From: Fodinibius saliphilus
Lineage (GTDB): Bacteria > Bacteroidota > Rhodothermia > Balneolales > Balneolaceae
Assembly (NCBI RefSeq): GCF_005869845.1
Contig: NZ_VAWF01000003.1
Coordinates: forward strand, 434,001 to 498,000
Direction of reading: 5' to 3'
Length of the DNA stretch: 64,000 bases
In this document: in pieces, positions 1 to 9,478 of the stretch
How the letters are laid out: each line of letters opens with the position of its first letter
Position numbering within the stretch: the stretch's first letter is position 1
Notes under the pieces: model-generated
What the model was told of the DNA's origin: nothing
What the model saw: the letters and a program-made list of their open reading frames with translations, nothing else
Databases searched by the model: none
Position numbers and translations under genes: made by a program

Positions 1-209
1 GATTGCTGTTTATTCCAAGTTAGAGCTGTTACTATCACGTAGTTGAACTTGAAAAAAAATAAATTGTTCCGAAATTTTTAGAAATGTAAGGGTATTGCCA
101 ATTTAAGTAAGCTATATAAGCAAACTATTATCATTTAATGATTGAACTATTACGGTGAAACAATTATTCTTAGACCCAAACAACTGAAACTGATATTGAA
201 AGCTTTATT
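1..209. other. Gene-free left edge
   Basis: This AT-rich stretch before the first gene has no convincing open reading frame on either strand. It presumably carries the promoter of the small gene at 210, but I could not single out a clear -33/-7 pair. I see no repeat or RNA gene here. Confidence 0.5.
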
Positions 210-491
210 ATGATTACAACTGCTCAATTTACTTATATCCCTCTAAAAGCATCTGACCCCCGTGAAAGTGTAGACTTTTTGTTAGAGTTAGTGGCGCAAC
301 ATGATGTTGAGGTTGATGTAAACTATATGTCAACAAGTGTGCGCGGTGAGACAGAAGTGGTTTTTGAGCTCATCCATGAGATGTATAATACAATGACGAT
401 AGAAAAAGAAGAGTTTCGTTTTCACGTAGAACTGTTGAGTCCAGTTGCAGAAGATAAAGATCCGGTTGAGATTCCAACTGAAGATGACTAA
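210..491 (+). CDS. Small thiamine-binding-like protein (MTH1187/YkoF fold)
   Basis: This encodes a 93-residue cytoplasmic protein with no signal peptide or membrane segment. The layout resembles the MTH1187/YqgV thiamine-binding family: an opening strand (AQFTYIPLKA), a helix, a second strand ending in YMSTSVRGE, then a helix with VFELIHEMYNTM and a last strand. In that family the T-x-x-x-G segment after the second strand and the following E-x-hhphhpphp helix are characteristic. Members bind thiamine or related pyrimidines in a ferredoxin-like fold, but their cellular role is unclear. The acidic C-terminal tail is extra. The gene stands alone, ended by a strong hairpin terminator about 20 bases after the stop. 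The family call is by eye, and a generic ferredoxin-like protein is the alternative. Confidence 0.6.
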   Translation: MITTAQFTYIPLKASDPRESVDFLLELVAQHDVEVDVNYMSTSVRGETEVVFELIHEMYNTMTIEKEEFRFHVELLSPVAEDKDPVEIPTEDD

Positions 492-510
492 CAGCGTGAT
501 TCTCATTTTT

Positions 511-546
511 AAAGCCCAATACTGTTAAGGTGTTGGGCTTTTTTTA
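511..546 (+). terminator. Rho-independent terminator
   Basis: AAAGCCCAA and TTGGGCTTT form a 9-bp perfect stem, with a 13-base loop and a T run straight after. It lies 20 bases after the stop of the 210-491 gene and separates it from lepA. Confidence 0.85.
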
Positions 547-580
547 TGGAATAAAAGTAGTTTTTACTCGTATGAATATA

Positions 581-613
581 TTGTGCAATACCACTACCAT
601 TTTTGTATCTTTA
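581..613 (+). promoter_or_regulatory. Probable Bacteroidota-type promoter of lepA
   Basis: A TTG at 581-583 and TATCTTTA at 606-613 resemble the Bacteroidota -33 (TTTG) and -7 (TAnnTTTG) elements, with a spacer slightly longer than usual. The predicted start of transcription lies about 40 bases before the lepA ATG. No clear Shine-Dalgarno sequence precedes that ATG, which is common in these bacteria. Confidence 0.45.
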
Positions 614-657
614 GCGTTCTTTTGAGAAAGCCAAAATGCTGTTGACGGCACACCTTT

Positions 658-2466
658 ATGACTCAGATACGCAACTTTAGTATTATCGCCCACATCGATC
701 ACGGTAAATCGACACTCGCAGATCGCCTGCTAGAGCGTACCGGTGCTATCACCGAACGCGAAATGCAGGAGCAGATTCTCGACGATATGGATCTGGAGCG
801 GGAGCGTGGTATTACCATTAAGAGTCATGCTATTAAGATGGATTACGAGCGCCCAAGCGGCGAGCGTGTGATTTTTAACCTTATCGATACTCCCGGTCAC
901 GTGGATTTTGCTTATGAGGTATCGCGTGCTTTAAAAGCATGTGAAGGGGCATTACTTGTGGTCGATGCATCACAAGGAATTGAGGCACAGACAATATCAA
1001 CGCTTTATCAAGCCATGGAGCAGGATCTGGAAATTGTGCCCGTACTTAATAAAATTGATCTTCCGGGAGCTGATCCGGAAGGAGTAGGACAGCAGATCGT
1101 AGATCTTATTGGATGTGACCATGATGAGATTTTAGAAGTCTCAGGAAAGACTGGTGAAGGAGTTGATGAACTGCTTGAGGCCATTGTAGAACGCATACCT
1201 CCACCGGGACGAGAAGATGAAAAACCGCTGCGAGCTCTTATCTTTGATTCTATTCACGACAGTTACCGTGGTTCCATTGTGTATGTTCGTGTAATGGAAG
1301 GTGCCTTAAATAAAGGGGACGGCATTCGTTTTATGGCTACCGATAAAGAGTATGAGGCCGAAGAGATTGGGTTTTTAAAGCTTACGAAAGAAAAAACGGA
1401 TAGGTTAGAGGCCGGTGATGTGGGATATATCGTCGGAAGTGTAAAGTCACTGGATGATGCCAGGGTTGGTGATACGGTGACAAGAACTGATAATCCTGCT
1501 GATGAACCTATTCCCGGTTACCAGGAGCCTAAACCAATGGTATTTAGTGGAATCTTCCCTACTCAATCTGATGATTTTGAAGATCTGCGGTCGGCTTTGG
1601 AAAAGTTACAGCTTAATGATGCTTCACTAACCTATCAGCCGGAAACTTCTGAAGCTCTTGGTTTTGGATTTCGTGCTGGTTTTTTGGGAATGCTGCATAT
1701 GGAAATTGTACAAGAACGGCTGGACCGAGAATTTAATATCGATATTATCACTACCGTACCTAATGTTGAATATGAGGTGATGGTGACTAAACGTGGGGAA
1801 CAGGAAAAGGTGCTTGTCGATAATCCCAGTGAGATGCCAGATCCCGGTGATGTTGATGTTGTGTATGAGCCTTATATAAAGGCCAGCATTTTAACGCCAT
1901 CTGATTATATTGGTCCTGTAATGACGTTATGTCAAGAAAAAAGAGGCAAGTACGTTAATCAAATCCATATGCAAAGCCAGCGGGTTGAAATTAAATATGA
2001 ACTTCCGATGGCAGAAGTGGTATTCGATTTTTACGATCGATTAAAAAGTGGAACCAGGGGATATGCATCTCTGGATTATGATTTCTTGGAATATCGTGAA
2101 GGGGATTTGGTACGGCTGGATATTTTACTAAATAAAGAGCCAGTAGATGCGTTATCAAGCATTATCCATCGTGATAAGGCCTACGAATTGGGACGAAAGC
2201 TATGTAAAAAGCTTAAAGAATTGATCGATAGACACCAGTTTGAGGTACCCATACAGGCAGCTATTGGTTCAAATGTTATTGCCCGTGAAACCATACCGGC
2301 AATACGGAAAGATGTTACAGCTAAATGTTATGGTGGTGATGTTTCTCGAAAAAGAAAGTTATTGGAGAAACAGAAAGAGGGTAAGAAACGTATGAAGCAG
2401 GTAGGTACAGTTGAAGTGCCACAAGAGGCATTTCTTGCTGTACTTTCGATGGATGATGATCAATAA
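658..2466 (+). CDS. lepA: Elongation factor 4 (LepA), ribosomal back-translocase GTPase
   Basis: A 602-residue translational GTPase, the normal length for LepA/EF4. G1 is AHIDHGKS near the N-terminus, the switch region carries RGITIKS, G3 is DTPGH and G4 is NKID. EF-Tu-like domain 2 and the EF-G-like domains III and V follow. The C-terminal tail unique to LepA is recognisable ([20 protein letters not shown]), and this separates it from EF-G, BipA and TypA. It acts on ribosomes, remobilising stalled or mistranslocated complexes and helping subunit biogenesis. As in many bacteria, signal peptidase I (lepB, 3183) lies downstream, here separated by one secreted protein. The start at 658 gives the canonical N-terminus. 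Confidence 0.97.
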   Translation: MTQIRNFSIIAHIDHGKSTLADRLLERTGAITEREMQEQILDDMDLERERGITIKSHAIKMDYERPSGERVIFNLIDTPGHVDFAYEVSRALKACEGALLVVDASQGIEAQTISTLYQAMEQDLEIVPVLNKIDLPGADPEGVGQQIVDLIGCDHDEILEVSGKTGEGVDELLEAIVERIPPPGREDEKPLRALIFDSIHDSYRGSIVYVRVMEGALNKGDGIRFMATDKEYEAEEIGFLKLTKEKTDRLEAGDVGYIVGSVKSLDDARVGDTVTRTDNPADEPIPGYQEPKPMVFSGIFPTQSDDFEDLRSALEKLQLNDASLTYQPETSEALGFGFRAGFLGMLHMEIVQERLDREFNIDIITTVPNVEYEVMVTKRGEQEKVLVDNPSEMPDPGDVDVVYEPYIKASILTPSDYIGPVMTLCQEKRGKYVNQIHMQSQRVEIKYELPMAEVVFDFYDRLKSGTRGYASLDYDFLEYREGDLVRLDILLNKEPVDALSSIIHRDKAYELGRKLCKKLKELIDRHQFEVPIQAAIGSNVIARETIPAIRKDVTAKCYGGDVSRKRKLLEKQKEGKKRMKQVGTVEVPQEAFLAVLSMDDDQ

Positions 2467-2500
2467 ATTTCAACGGAAATATTTAGGTGTAAAAAGTCAA

Positions 2501-3136
2501 ATGGCTACAGCAAATAAAACCATTACTTTCTTAACGCTAGTCTTAAAGAGAAGTCTGCAATCGATTTTACCGATCGTATTTGTTGTTCTATTTACTACTG
2601 TTGGTTTTGCCCAGTTTGAGGAACCCGACTTCGAGAAGGTGGATACCAAGGATGCCAAATGGTTCATGAAGAAGTTTGAAGATGTTAGCTGGACTGGTCG
2701 CGGACTATATCGAAAGACCGATCTGGATGGCACCCAAACCAATGAAATTAGAGCACGACTTCAAACAGTTTTTGGGAACCCCACAAAAACATTGGAAGAC
2801 TTGATAAGCACAGAAGGTTTTCGCCCCGGACAAGCGATACAGTTTGAATATTGGTTTACAGTGAATGACAGTATTCCTTTGATGGTCTTGGATGTTGATG
2901 GACCTTTTACAGATGGATTGGTTTTTGGGGGAGCTAGCAAATATATAGATTTGATGCCCCAGATTAAGCGAACATTTGCCAAGAAATTGCTAGAGGTAAA
3001 GGCTTTGGATCCATTCCAGGATTATTTTTATTCTCCCGAACGAGAACAATGGTTTAAAGTGGCCTATAGGAATGGGAAGTATAAGACGAAAGAAATTTCA
3101 TCGCCTGAAGGGATGGAAATCGATTTTGACTATTAA
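2501..3136 (+). CDS. Secreted protein of unknown function between lepA and lepB
   Basis: I do not recognise this family. From the ATG at 2501 it encodes 211 residues. An in-frame start at 2411 inside lepA would add a tail before the signal peptide and is rejected. The N-terminus has basic residues, a hydrophobic stretch (ILPIVFVVLFTTVGF) and AQ at the probable signal-peptidase cut, so the mature protein should be periplasmic or attached to the envelope. The mature part is soluble, mixed in charge and without obvious metal-site clusters. It begins 35 bases after lepA and ends 46 bases before lepB, so all three genes are probably co-transcribed. That suggests, but does not show, an envelope role. 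Confidence 0.75.
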   Translation: MATANKTITFLTLVLKRSLQSILPIVFVVLFTTVGFAQFEEPDFEKVDTKDAKWFMKKFEDVSWTGRGLYRKTDLDGTQTNEIRARLQTVFGNPTKTLEDLISTEGFRPGQAIQFEYWFTVNDSIPLMVLDVDGPFTDGLVFGGASKYIDLMPQIKRTFAKKLLEVKALDPFQDYFYSPEREQWFKVAYRNGKYKTKEISSPEGMEIDFDY

Positions 3137-3182
3137 TAAACGAATCTTTAATTACAGCTATTAACGATTTAAAGGAGTAACA

Positions 3183-4268
3183 TTGGCAGATCAACTTTCA
3201 AAAGAGGAGCGCAAAAAGCGGCGCGAAAAAAGAAATAACCAAAATGAAAAGGCTAAAAGCTGGTTGCGAGAGTGGCTTGATGCCTTGATGTTTGCGGCTG
3301 TTGCAGCACTCATTATCCGTACTTTTTTCTTTGAGGCATATCGCATTCCTACTCCCTCAATGGAGAAAACATTACTTACGGGTGATTTTCTCATTGTTTC
3401 TAAAATAAATTATGGACCTCGTACGCCTATGGTCTTGGGAGTTCCTTTTACTAACATCCATTTACCTGGCCTAGTATTACCTTGGACACGTCTGCCCGGT
3501 TTTGAAGAAGTTGAGAGAAATGATATTGTTGTATTTAATTATCCCATAGATTTAGCACCTATTGCAGCTAAAACAAATTATATTAAACGGGCGGTTGGTA
3601 TGCCCGGTGACTCTTTATATCTCGATGATGCACAACTGTATGTAAACGGTGAAAAGGCTACGCCTTTCCCCGGTATACAGCAGACCTATACTGTGAAGGT
3701 TCGAGATCGGGTGCGATTGAGTCCGGCAAAAGTAAAAGCGGCAGGTGCTCAGCTTTATCGACAGCAGGGCAGCAATGGCTATCGCGTAAATATGACGAAA
3801 CAGATAGCAGAAAAAATGAGTCAGTGGCCTGAAGTCACCAGTGTAGACCCTTTTGTATTGCCTGAAGATTTTAACGAGTTTCGACAGAGTAAATTTAATT
3901 TCTCTTCCGGCTTTAATAATCATCACCACCTTTCTCCGTTTAAAGTACCTTCTGCCGGTGATACTGTGAGTCTAACTCCTGAAAACTATCATATCTATGA
4001 GAACATTATTACCAGATACGAGGGTAACAATGTGGAGCAAAATGCTGATCAGTTTATTATTAATGGTGAGGAGACAAATAAGTATACTATCCAGCAGGAT
4101 TATTACTTTGTGATGGGAGATAACCGGGATAACAGTGAAGATAGCCGGTTCTGGGGATTTGTACCTCAGTCGCATATTGTAGGAAAGGCAGGCATGATCT
4201 ATTTTTCTTGGGATAGCGAACGTTGGTTCCCGCGTTTCGGTCGTCTATTGGATGTTATTCATGACTAA
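3183..4268 (+). CDS. lepB: Signal peptidase I
   Basis: S26 family leader peptidase of 361 residues that removes signal peptides from exported proteins at the periplasmic face of the inner membrane. A very basic N-terminal tail is followed by one hydrophobic anchor (about residues 32-50). The catalytic Ser59 lies in PTPSMEKTL, the general-base Lys in IKRAVGMPGD, and the closing box is MGDNRDNSEDSRFWGFVP. A poorly conserved insert of roughly 100 residues between the Lys box and the last box makes it longer than E. coli-type enzymes of similar layout, as is common in Bacteroidota relatives. The start is a TTG at 3183, supported by AAAGGAG at 3171-3177. No better-placed ATG keeps the anchor. Confidence 0.95.
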   Translation: MADQLSKEERKKRREKRNNQNEKAKSWLREWLDALMFAAVAALIIRTFFFEAYRIPTPSMEKTLLTGDFLIVSKINYGPRTPMVLGVPFTNIHLPGLVLPWTRLPGFEEVERNDIVVFNYPIDLAPIAAKTNYIKRAVGMPGDSLYLDDAQLYVNGEKATPFPGIQQTYTVKVRDRVRLSPAKVKAAGAQLYRQQGSNGYRVNMTKQIAEKMSQWPEVTSVDPFVLPEDFNEFRQSKFNFSSGFNNHHHLSPFKVPSAGDTVSLTPENYHIYENIITRYEGNNVEQNADQFIINGEETNKYTIQQDYYFVMGDNRDNSEDSRFWGFVPQSHIVGKAGMIYFSWDSERWFPRFGRLLDVIHD

Positions 4269-4436
4269 AATGGGATATTTTGTTCCGGAGTCGGTAGTAA
4301 AAAACAACTTTCAGCAATTCCTGTAGCCAACTCATGCTTAATGAGTAATTTATAGGTAAGATAAATTGGAGTTCGGCTAACTAACGATACCTACTTATCA
4401 GTATTTAGTTTTAAGTGCCGAATAGGAAAAATGCTA

Positions 4437-5549
4437 TCAATTTTTTCTGATCGATTTACCCATCGGTTGTCCATCTTTAATAGCCAGTTGTCCACAACCG
4501 GCATCAATATCGTCACCGCGACTTCGACGTACAGTAGCTGTAATATCGCGCTTGACAAGTTCTTGCATAAAGTTGTCCAGTCTATTTTCACGGGCTCGTT
4601 TAAGAGCCACACCCGCAACATCGTTATACATAATGATGTTTACTTTGCTGGGTACCCACTGTACAATTTCGGCCAATTCACGGGCATCTTCCGGACTGTC
4701 ATTGAACTCATCAAAGAGTAGGTATTCGTAAGTGATAGGGCGGTGAAGCTTATTATAATAATATTGTACAGCTTCTTTTAGCTGTTCAAGATTCATTGAG
4801 TTGTTGATCGGCATGATCTCATCACGTTTTTCGTCGTTAGCAGCATGTAGAGAAATTGCTAGATTAAACGGTTGTCGTTCATCGGCTAGTTGTTTAATCT
4901 GCTTTGTTAACCCGACCGTTGAAACTGTTATCCTTTTTGGAGAAAGTCCGATACTCAATTCATCGGTAATGATATTAGCTGAGTTGACAACGGATTGATA
5001 GTTATGAAGCGGTTCGCCCATCCCCATATACACAATATTGGTGATGCCTTTGCCGAATCTTTCTTCGCAAAGCTCATCGATATATTGAACTTGGTCGACA
5101 ATTTCACCATGGGTAAGACTGCGAAAGAATCCCATTTTACCGGTTGCACAAAAAGAACATCCAAAAACACATCCAACCTGTGAGGATACACATACTGTTA
5201 AGCGGTTGGCGACCCCGTCATCATAAAAGTCAGGAATAAGCACGGATTCTACACGGTGTCCTTCCTCTCCCTGAAGCCTAAACAGGAACTTGATGGTTCC
5301 GTCCTGCGACTCTTGCTGCCTTATATGTTTTATTGTGGGAATTTTGGCCACCTCTTTTAGACGAGCACGCAGATCTTTGGAGAGGTTGGTCATCTCATCA
5401 AAACTGTGCACGCCTTTTTGATAGAGCCACTGGAAAATTTGGTCACTACGAAATGATTGTAGTTCCCAATCCTCGCAAAACTCCTGTAATTCAGCTTTAG
5501 TAAGGTCTTTAAGGTTTACTTTTTCGGAAATATCTTTTTCTGTATTCAT
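4437..5549 (-). CDS. rlmN: Dual-specificity RNA methyltransferase RlmN (23S A2503 / tRNA A37)
   Basis: Radical-SAM methyltransferase of 370 residues that makes 2-methyladenosine at 23S rRNA position 2503 and in some tRNAs. The 4Fe-4S motif is CVFGCSFCATGKMGF (CxxxCxxC). A further hallmark is the GMGEPL segment in VYMGMGEPLHNY, and the C-terminal catalytic Cys lies in IDAGCGQL. The N-terminal helical accessory domain (LTKAELQEFCEDW, SDQIFQWLYQKG) is complete. It converges with lepB across a 168-base gap without a clear terminator. The start at 5549 lies only 7 bases from a TATCTTTG -7 element, so the mRNA is probably nearly leaderless. Confidence 0.96.
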   Translation of the reverse strand: MNTEKDISEKVNLKDLTKAELQEFCEDWELQSFRSDQIFQWLYQKGVHSFDEMTNLSKDLRARLKEVAKIPTIKHIRQQESQDGTIKFLFRLQGEEGHRVESVLIPDFYDDGVANRLTVCVSSQVGCVFGCSFCATGKMGFFRSLTHGEIVDQVQYIDELCEERFGKGITNIVYMGMGEPLHNYQSVVNSANIITDELSIGLSPKRITVSTVGLTKQIKQLADERQPFNLAISLHAANDEKRDEIMPINNSMNLEQLKEAVQYYYNKLHRPITYEYLLFDEFNDSPEDARELAEIVQWVPSKVNIIMYNDVAGVALKRARENRLDNFMQELVKRDITATVRRSRGDDIDAGCGQLAIKDGQPMGKSIRKN

Positions 5550-5554
5550 AACCC

Positions 5555-5562
5555 CAAAGATA
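5555..5562 (-). promoter_or_regulatory. -7 element (TATCTTTG) of rlmN
   Basis: Read on the minus strand this is TATCTTTG, a perfect match to the Bacteroidota TAnnTTTG element. It ends 5 bases before the rlmN start codon. A convincing -33 TTTG at the usual distance is not seen. Confidence 0.45.
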
Positions 5563-5665
5563 CAAATAGTATGGCAAGGTTGTTAATTGAATGAATATGA
5601 AAATTTTATTCGGTTATAACAGGAGTTATATTGCAGAGTGTTGTGCAGACAGGTATATATTCTTA

Positions 5666-6304
5666 TTAATCTTCAGGATAGTACGCTTTAGCGGCACTTA
5701 AGAGTACATCTGAATCAATACGGGTTTTGTAATTTGGGTTCACATATTGAAATGTAATCAGCCCATCGGGATTAATAAGATAAACTGCTGGAGCAGGAAG
5801 CAGATGGTGATCATAGCCGGAGTTTTTCTCAAGATCAATCCCAGCTTCTTTGTACCGTTGAACGGTTTTGTCATCCACTTTAAAAGCCAACCCAAAGGCT
5901 TTGGTAAGGTTCATTGGGCTGTCTGAAAGTAGAGTATAATCAAGGTCGTGTTTACTAATACTCTTTTTTAATATTTCAGGACGGTCAGGACTTACAGCCA
6001 TTATTTGGTATCCCATATCCACGAGTTTTTGTTCCACACGCTGGAGTTCAGCCAAATGTTTATTGCAATAGGGGCACCAGCCACCACGGTAAAAAATGAG
6101 TACGGTAGGTTTTTGACTAATTATCTTTTTTAGCTCTATAGTTTCATCGTCAACTGTTTTGACCGAGGCATTGGGTATTGTGGTCCCTGTAAGAGCGGGT
6201 TCTACTTCAGAGGCTTCTGGAGCATAGGATGTTTGTGCATAAGTAGTAGAAGCAAACGTAAAGAGTAGAGAGCAAAGTGTAATTGTTTTTAAAAGTGATT
6301 TCAT
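5666..6304 (-). CDS. Exported peroxiredoxin-like (AhpC/TSA, PRX_like2) protein
   Basis: A 212-residue thioredoxin-fold protein. A signal peptide (basic start, LLKTITLCSLLFTFAS, cut near TYAQ) places it in the periplasm. The redox motif FYRGGWCPYCNKHL holds a CxxC pair and belongs to the peroxiredoxin-like group that couples an AhpC/TSA fold to a WCPYC active site. It probably reduces peroxides or disulfides. Downstream motifs fit the fold: VSPDRPEILKK, TLLSDSPMNLTKAFG, and a cis-Pro strand (PAPAVYLINPDG). It sits next to osmC on the same strand, but a terminator at 6361-6388 ends osmC transcription, so the two need not share an mRNA. Substrate is not evident from sequence. Confidence 0.85.
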   Translation of the reverse strand: MKSLLKTITLCSLLFTFASTTYAQTSYAPEASEVEPALTGTTIPNASVKTVDDETIELKKIISQKPTVLIFYRGGWCPYCNKHLAELQRVEQKLVDMGYQIMAVSPDRPEILKKSISKHDLDYTLLSDSPMNLTKAFGLAFKVDDKTVQRYKEAGIDLEKNSGYDHHLLPAPAVYLINPDGLITFQYVNPNYKTRIDSDVLLSAAKAYYPED

Positions 6305-6360
6305 AAGCGAATTATTGTTGGAGTTTAATAATAGAGTGGGTGGGAGTATTATTTCTTACT

Positions 6361-6388
6361 AAAAAAGGATGCCCGATAAAGGGCATCC
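6361..6388 (-). terminator. Rho-independent terminator of osmC
   Basis: On the minus strand GGATGCCC and GGGCATCC pair in a perfect 8-bp GC-rich stem with a 6-base loop, followed by six T. It lies about 20 bases beyond the osmC stop. Confidence 0.9.
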
Positions 6389-6409
6389 CCAAATAACTAT
6401 AATATGAAA

Positions 6410-6838
6410 TTAGTTATTGAGTGTAGCATTTAACTCAATATTGACGCCGGCCAAGGCTTTAGATACGGGACAGTTATTTTTGGCTCCCTCAGCATGTTCC
6501 TGAAAGGAATCGGCATCAATGCCTGGAATATTTGCTGTAACCTCGAGTGTGATAGTAGTAATGGCGGGGTCTCCATCTACCATCTCAAGAGAGACAGTCG
6601 CTTCGGTAGAAACTGACTCAGGATTAAAGCCGGCTTCTGCCAGAACGCCCGAGAGTGCCATAGAATAGCAGCCGGCGTGCGCGGCACCGATTAATTCTTC
6701 GGGATTGGTACCTGATCCATTTTCGAACCGGGATTTAAAGGAGTAGTTACCCTTATAGGCACCGCTCCCGAAAGCCATTTCTCCATTTCCACTATTAAGG
6801 TCACCATTCCAACGAGCATTTGCTTTTCTTTTTGGCAT
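6410..6838 (-). CDS. osmC: OsmC-family organic hydroperoxide reductase
   Basis: A 142-residue cytoplasmic protein of the OsmC subfamily, a thiol peroxidase acting on organic hydroperoxides. The peroxidatic Cys57 is in HAGCYSMAL and the resolving Cys123 in NNCPVSKAL, each in the usual place. The N-terminus (RKANARWNGDLNSGNG) and the segment NPEELIGAAHAGC are typical of OsmC rather than Ohr. Its own terminator follows. The neighbouring exported peroxiredoxin-like gene suggests a small oxidative-stress cluster. No regulator gene is adjacent. Confidence 0.93.
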   Translation of the reverse strand: MPKRKANARWNGDLNSGNGEMAFGSGAYKGNYSFKSRFENGSGTNPEELIGAAHAGCYSMALSGVLAEAGFNPESVSTEATVSLEMVDGDPAITTITLEVTANIPGIDADSFQEHAEGAKNNCPVSKALAGVNIELNATLNN

Positions 6839-7032
6839 AATTAAATAATATTTTATTGAAAAATTTCAAGTCAGATTTGATAACATGCATAGTTTAAAAG
6901 ACATTCCGAAATGTTAGTTTTAAAAAATGTTTTTTTTGATCTGGCAGAATAAAAGTTTCTTTATCTTTCTTGGGTGAATGAACGTTTTATACTGGTAATC
7001 TATTAAGAGGTATATTAATCAAGAAAAGTGCA

Positions 7033-7968
7033 ATGACAACAAATTTAACTGAGATGAACATTAGTATTGAGCAAGCATACGATCAGCTGATAGATAAACT
7101 GCAGGGCTGGTTAAATGCAACAATTGAGATGCTTCCAAATTTGGTTCTTGCAGTTATTATCCTTGTGGCTTTCGTGATTTTAGGGAAGCTAATCCGGAAG
7201 ATGGTAAATCGATTGCTCCATAAAGCGACTGACAACAAAACGATTATAGATCTGCTGGAAACCATCGCCGGTGTAATTATTGTGGGCATTGGGGTATTCA
7301 TTGCCTTAGGAGTACTCCAGTTGCAGGGTACAGTAACCTCGCTTCTTGCCGGTGCCGGTATTGTCGGTTTGGCCATAGGTTTTGCGTTTCAGGATATTGC
7401 AGCGAATTTTATTTCTGGTGTTCTTCTTTCATTCCGACATCCGTTTGGCAAAGGTGATATCATTGAAAGTAACGACTACTATGGAACTGTACAGAAGATA
7501 AATCTGCGTAATACTTTGATTAAAACCCCGCAGGGGCAACTCGTCTATGTTCCCAATAAAGTGGTATACGAAAATCCATTTATAAATTATACGGCCAGTT
7601 ATGAGCGTCGAATAGATTTGTCTTGTGGTGTTTCGTATGGTGATGATCTTGAGAAAGCCAAAAAGCTTGCTATTGAAGCGGTGGAAAGTCTAGATAATTA
7701 TGACAATAGTAGAGAGGTAGAACTATATTATGAAGAGTTTGGGGGGAGCTCAATAAATTTTAGTATTCGGTTTTGGGTCGATTTTCGTCAAAACAGTGAT
7801 TTTCTATCTGCAAGAAGTGATGCCATCATGGCGATTACCAAGAAGTTTGATGAGCATGATATCATGATTCCATTCCCTATTCGCACTCTTGACTTTGGAA
7901 TTCGCGGGGGAGAAAAGTTGAATACTGTGCTGGGCGACGGGAAGCAATCAACGCAGGAGGATAATTGA
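7033..7968 (+). CDS. Small-conductance mechanosensitive channel (MscS family)
   Basis: A 311-residue inner-membrane channel that opens under membrane tension and releases solutes during osmotic downshock. The start lies in an extracytoplasmic helix, followed by three TM segments (about 33-53, 70-92 and 97-128). The pore-lining third helix has the typical small-residue pattern (LAGAGIVGLAIGFAFQDIAA). The cytoplasmic beta domain begins with PFGKGDIIE and has VYVPNKVVYENPF, and the lower vestibule domain is complete. It is close to E. coli MscS in size, with a slightly longer, polar tail. The upstream region has TTTG (6935-6938) and TATCTTTC (6962-6969) as a weak possible promoter. Expected to help a salt-exposed cell. 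Confidence 0.94.
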   Translation: MTTNLTEMNISIEQAYDQLIDKLQGWLNATIEMLPNLVLAVIILVAFVILGKLIRKMVNRLLHKATDNKTIIDLLETIAGVIIVGIGVFIALGVLQLQGTVTSLLAGAGIVGLAIGFAFQDIAANFISGVLLSFRHPFGKGDIIESNDYYGTVQKINLRNTLIKTPQGQLVYVPNKVVYENPFINYTASYERRIDLSCGVSYGDDLEKAKKLAIEAVESLDNYDNSREVELYYEEFGGSSINFSIRFWVDFRQNSDFLSARSDAIMAITKKFDEHDIMIPFPIRTLDFGIRGGEKLNTVLGDGKQSTQEDN

Positions 7969-7997
7969 GATATTATTTGTAAGCCTGGTCATATTAC

Positions 7998-9263
7998 TTA
8001 AAATCGAGGATTGACAATATTGTTGTAGATAGATCCAAAAGAGTATTCAATACCGATTGAACCGCGATAGGAATAAGAGGTGCTCTGCTGGCGTAGATTC
8101 AGCAGTTGTTCTGCGTCAGATATATTACCTTTAGGGATCGAAAGCTGGTCATTAATCAGTGAGTACCTGCCCGAGAGGCTTAGCTCTAACCCTCGAAATA
8201 TACGAAAGTCAAGTTCAAGGTTAAGGTCAAGTCGGTTTTTACTGAGGTCTTGAAGATAGGTAGAGGCGTTTACTCGTCCTTCAATTTCTCCCCATGGTTG
8301 GGTAAAATCCATTCGACCTCGCAGCTGAGGACGGATGAGAAAGTCAGTCTTTTTATTGAAGATAGTTTCTTTTTTGTAGTTAAAGTAACCGGCTGACATT
8401 ACATACATAAAGCTTATTCGGCGTTCAGCATATTCTTCGTAGGGGAAGATATTATACTCAATAGCAGGACTGCCAGAAATGTTAAAGTCAATGTTATTAC
8501 GGCTTGATGAAAAGGATTCGCCAAGTATACCTAAGGACCAATGGTCTGATAAGCTTTTAACAATAGAACTTTCAAAACGTTGCCCCCGGGTTACAAAAAT
8601 ATCAGTAACTTCGTTACCCAATGAGTCGGTAGATGTGAAGGTTCTTCTGTTATAATCATAGTCATACTCAATGTTTACTTTCCAATTTTTAGTCACGTGA
8701 TCTGCTGATGCACCCATCGAAATAAATAGGTTTTTTCTACTTTCTTCTCCATTAAAAAAGCTTCTTCCATCCAGCTCAAATACCCAATAATTCCATTTAT
8801 CAGATTGGGCAGATTCCTGGGGTGCAGACTCGCCATCTCCTGCATAGGTAATATCGAGATTATCTAATACAGAACTGTTTGATAAGTAGGGTAGAAGCCC
8901 AACTTTTATTTTTTTAACTAAACCTTTGCGTTCTTCGTCTTCGGTATCAGATTTTAGAGAAGTATACTTTAGGTTTTGATCTTGTGAATCTAAATTTTCA
9001 CGTCCAATATAACGTAAAGTATATTCAGTGCCTCCGCTACCTGTGCGTTGTTTAGAAATTAAGAGATGTACTTGGGAATCTTCCTTATCACGTACATAAT
9101 TAACAAAGTTGATGTTATCCCGAATATATGAGCGGTCGCATCGATTACAATCTAGGAATACTTTGACTGTTCTATCTATAGTGCCATTTACCTGGCCAAA
9201 AGTTTCTAAAGGAAGAGCAATGAGTAAAAAGATACCGATGAAACTGTATTTGTTGTATGCCAT
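7998..9263 (-). CDS. Probable outer-membrane beta-barrel protein, function unknown
   Basis: I do not recognise a named family. From the ATG at 9263 it encodes 421 residues. A TTG 18 bases earlier is the alternative start. A signal peptide (FIGIFLLIALPLETF, cut near GQ) is followed by a DCNRCDRSYIRDN segment with two Cys. The N-terminal region resembles small periplasmic domains described in secreted Bacteroidota proteins of unknown role. The C-terminal two thirds has alternating hydrophobic/polar strands with many Tyr, Arg and Asp, and ends in an aromatic residue (NPRF), as outer-membrane barrels do. Many Ser and Asp residues occur in the loops. It lies convergent to mscS with a 29-base gap and is probably monocistronic. 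Confidence 0.7.
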   Translation of the reverse strand: MAYNKYSFIGIFLLIALPLETFGQVNGTIDRTVKVFLDCNRCDRSYIRDNINFVNYVRDKEDSQVHLLISKQRTGSGGTEYTLRYIGRENLDSQDQNLKYTSLKSDTEDEERKGLVKKIKVGLLPYLSNSSVLDNLDITYAGDGESAPQESAQSDKWNYWVFELDGRSFFNGEESRKNLFISMGASADHVTKNWKVNIEYDYDYNRRTFTSTDSLGNEVTDIFVTRGQRFESSIVKSLSDHWSLGILGESFSSSRNNIDFNISGSPAIEYNIFPYEEYAERRISFMYVMSAGYFNYKKETIFNKKTDFLIRPQLRGRMDFTQPWGEIEGRVNASTYLQDLSKNRLDLNLELDFRIFRGLELSLSGRYSLINDQLSIPKGNISDAEQLLNLRQQSTSYSYRGSIGIEYSFGSIYNNIVNPRF

Positions 9264-9416
9264 TATATGGATTGGAATCAATTTTATTATTTCAGTATAG
9301 GCCTAGAACACTGAGCTATAATTAAGATTTTTTAAACTTAAGGGCTAGCTGATGAGTGCAAAAGTTTTTAAAAAGGAGGGGATAAGTATTAAAAAAGGTT
9401 ACAGATGTACTTACCA

Positions 9417-9454
9417 TAAAAAATCCCCTGCCTGGATTTGTGTCCAAACAGGGG
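9417..9454 (-). terminator. Rho-independent terminator of the S9 peptidase gene
   Basis: On the minus strand CCCCTGTTTGGA and TCCAGGCAGGGG make a 12-bp stem with two G-U pairs, followed by ATTTTTT. It lies about 25 bases beyond the stop at 9479. Confidence 0.88.
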
Positions 9455-9478
9455 TAAGTAAATAATCGTTCTATTTTT

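Noticed and set aside
2411-2500. Upstream in-frame start of the secreted protein between lepA and lepB
   Set aside because: The extra 30 residues lie inside lepA and would precede the signal peptide. The ATG at 2501 gives a normal exported protein.
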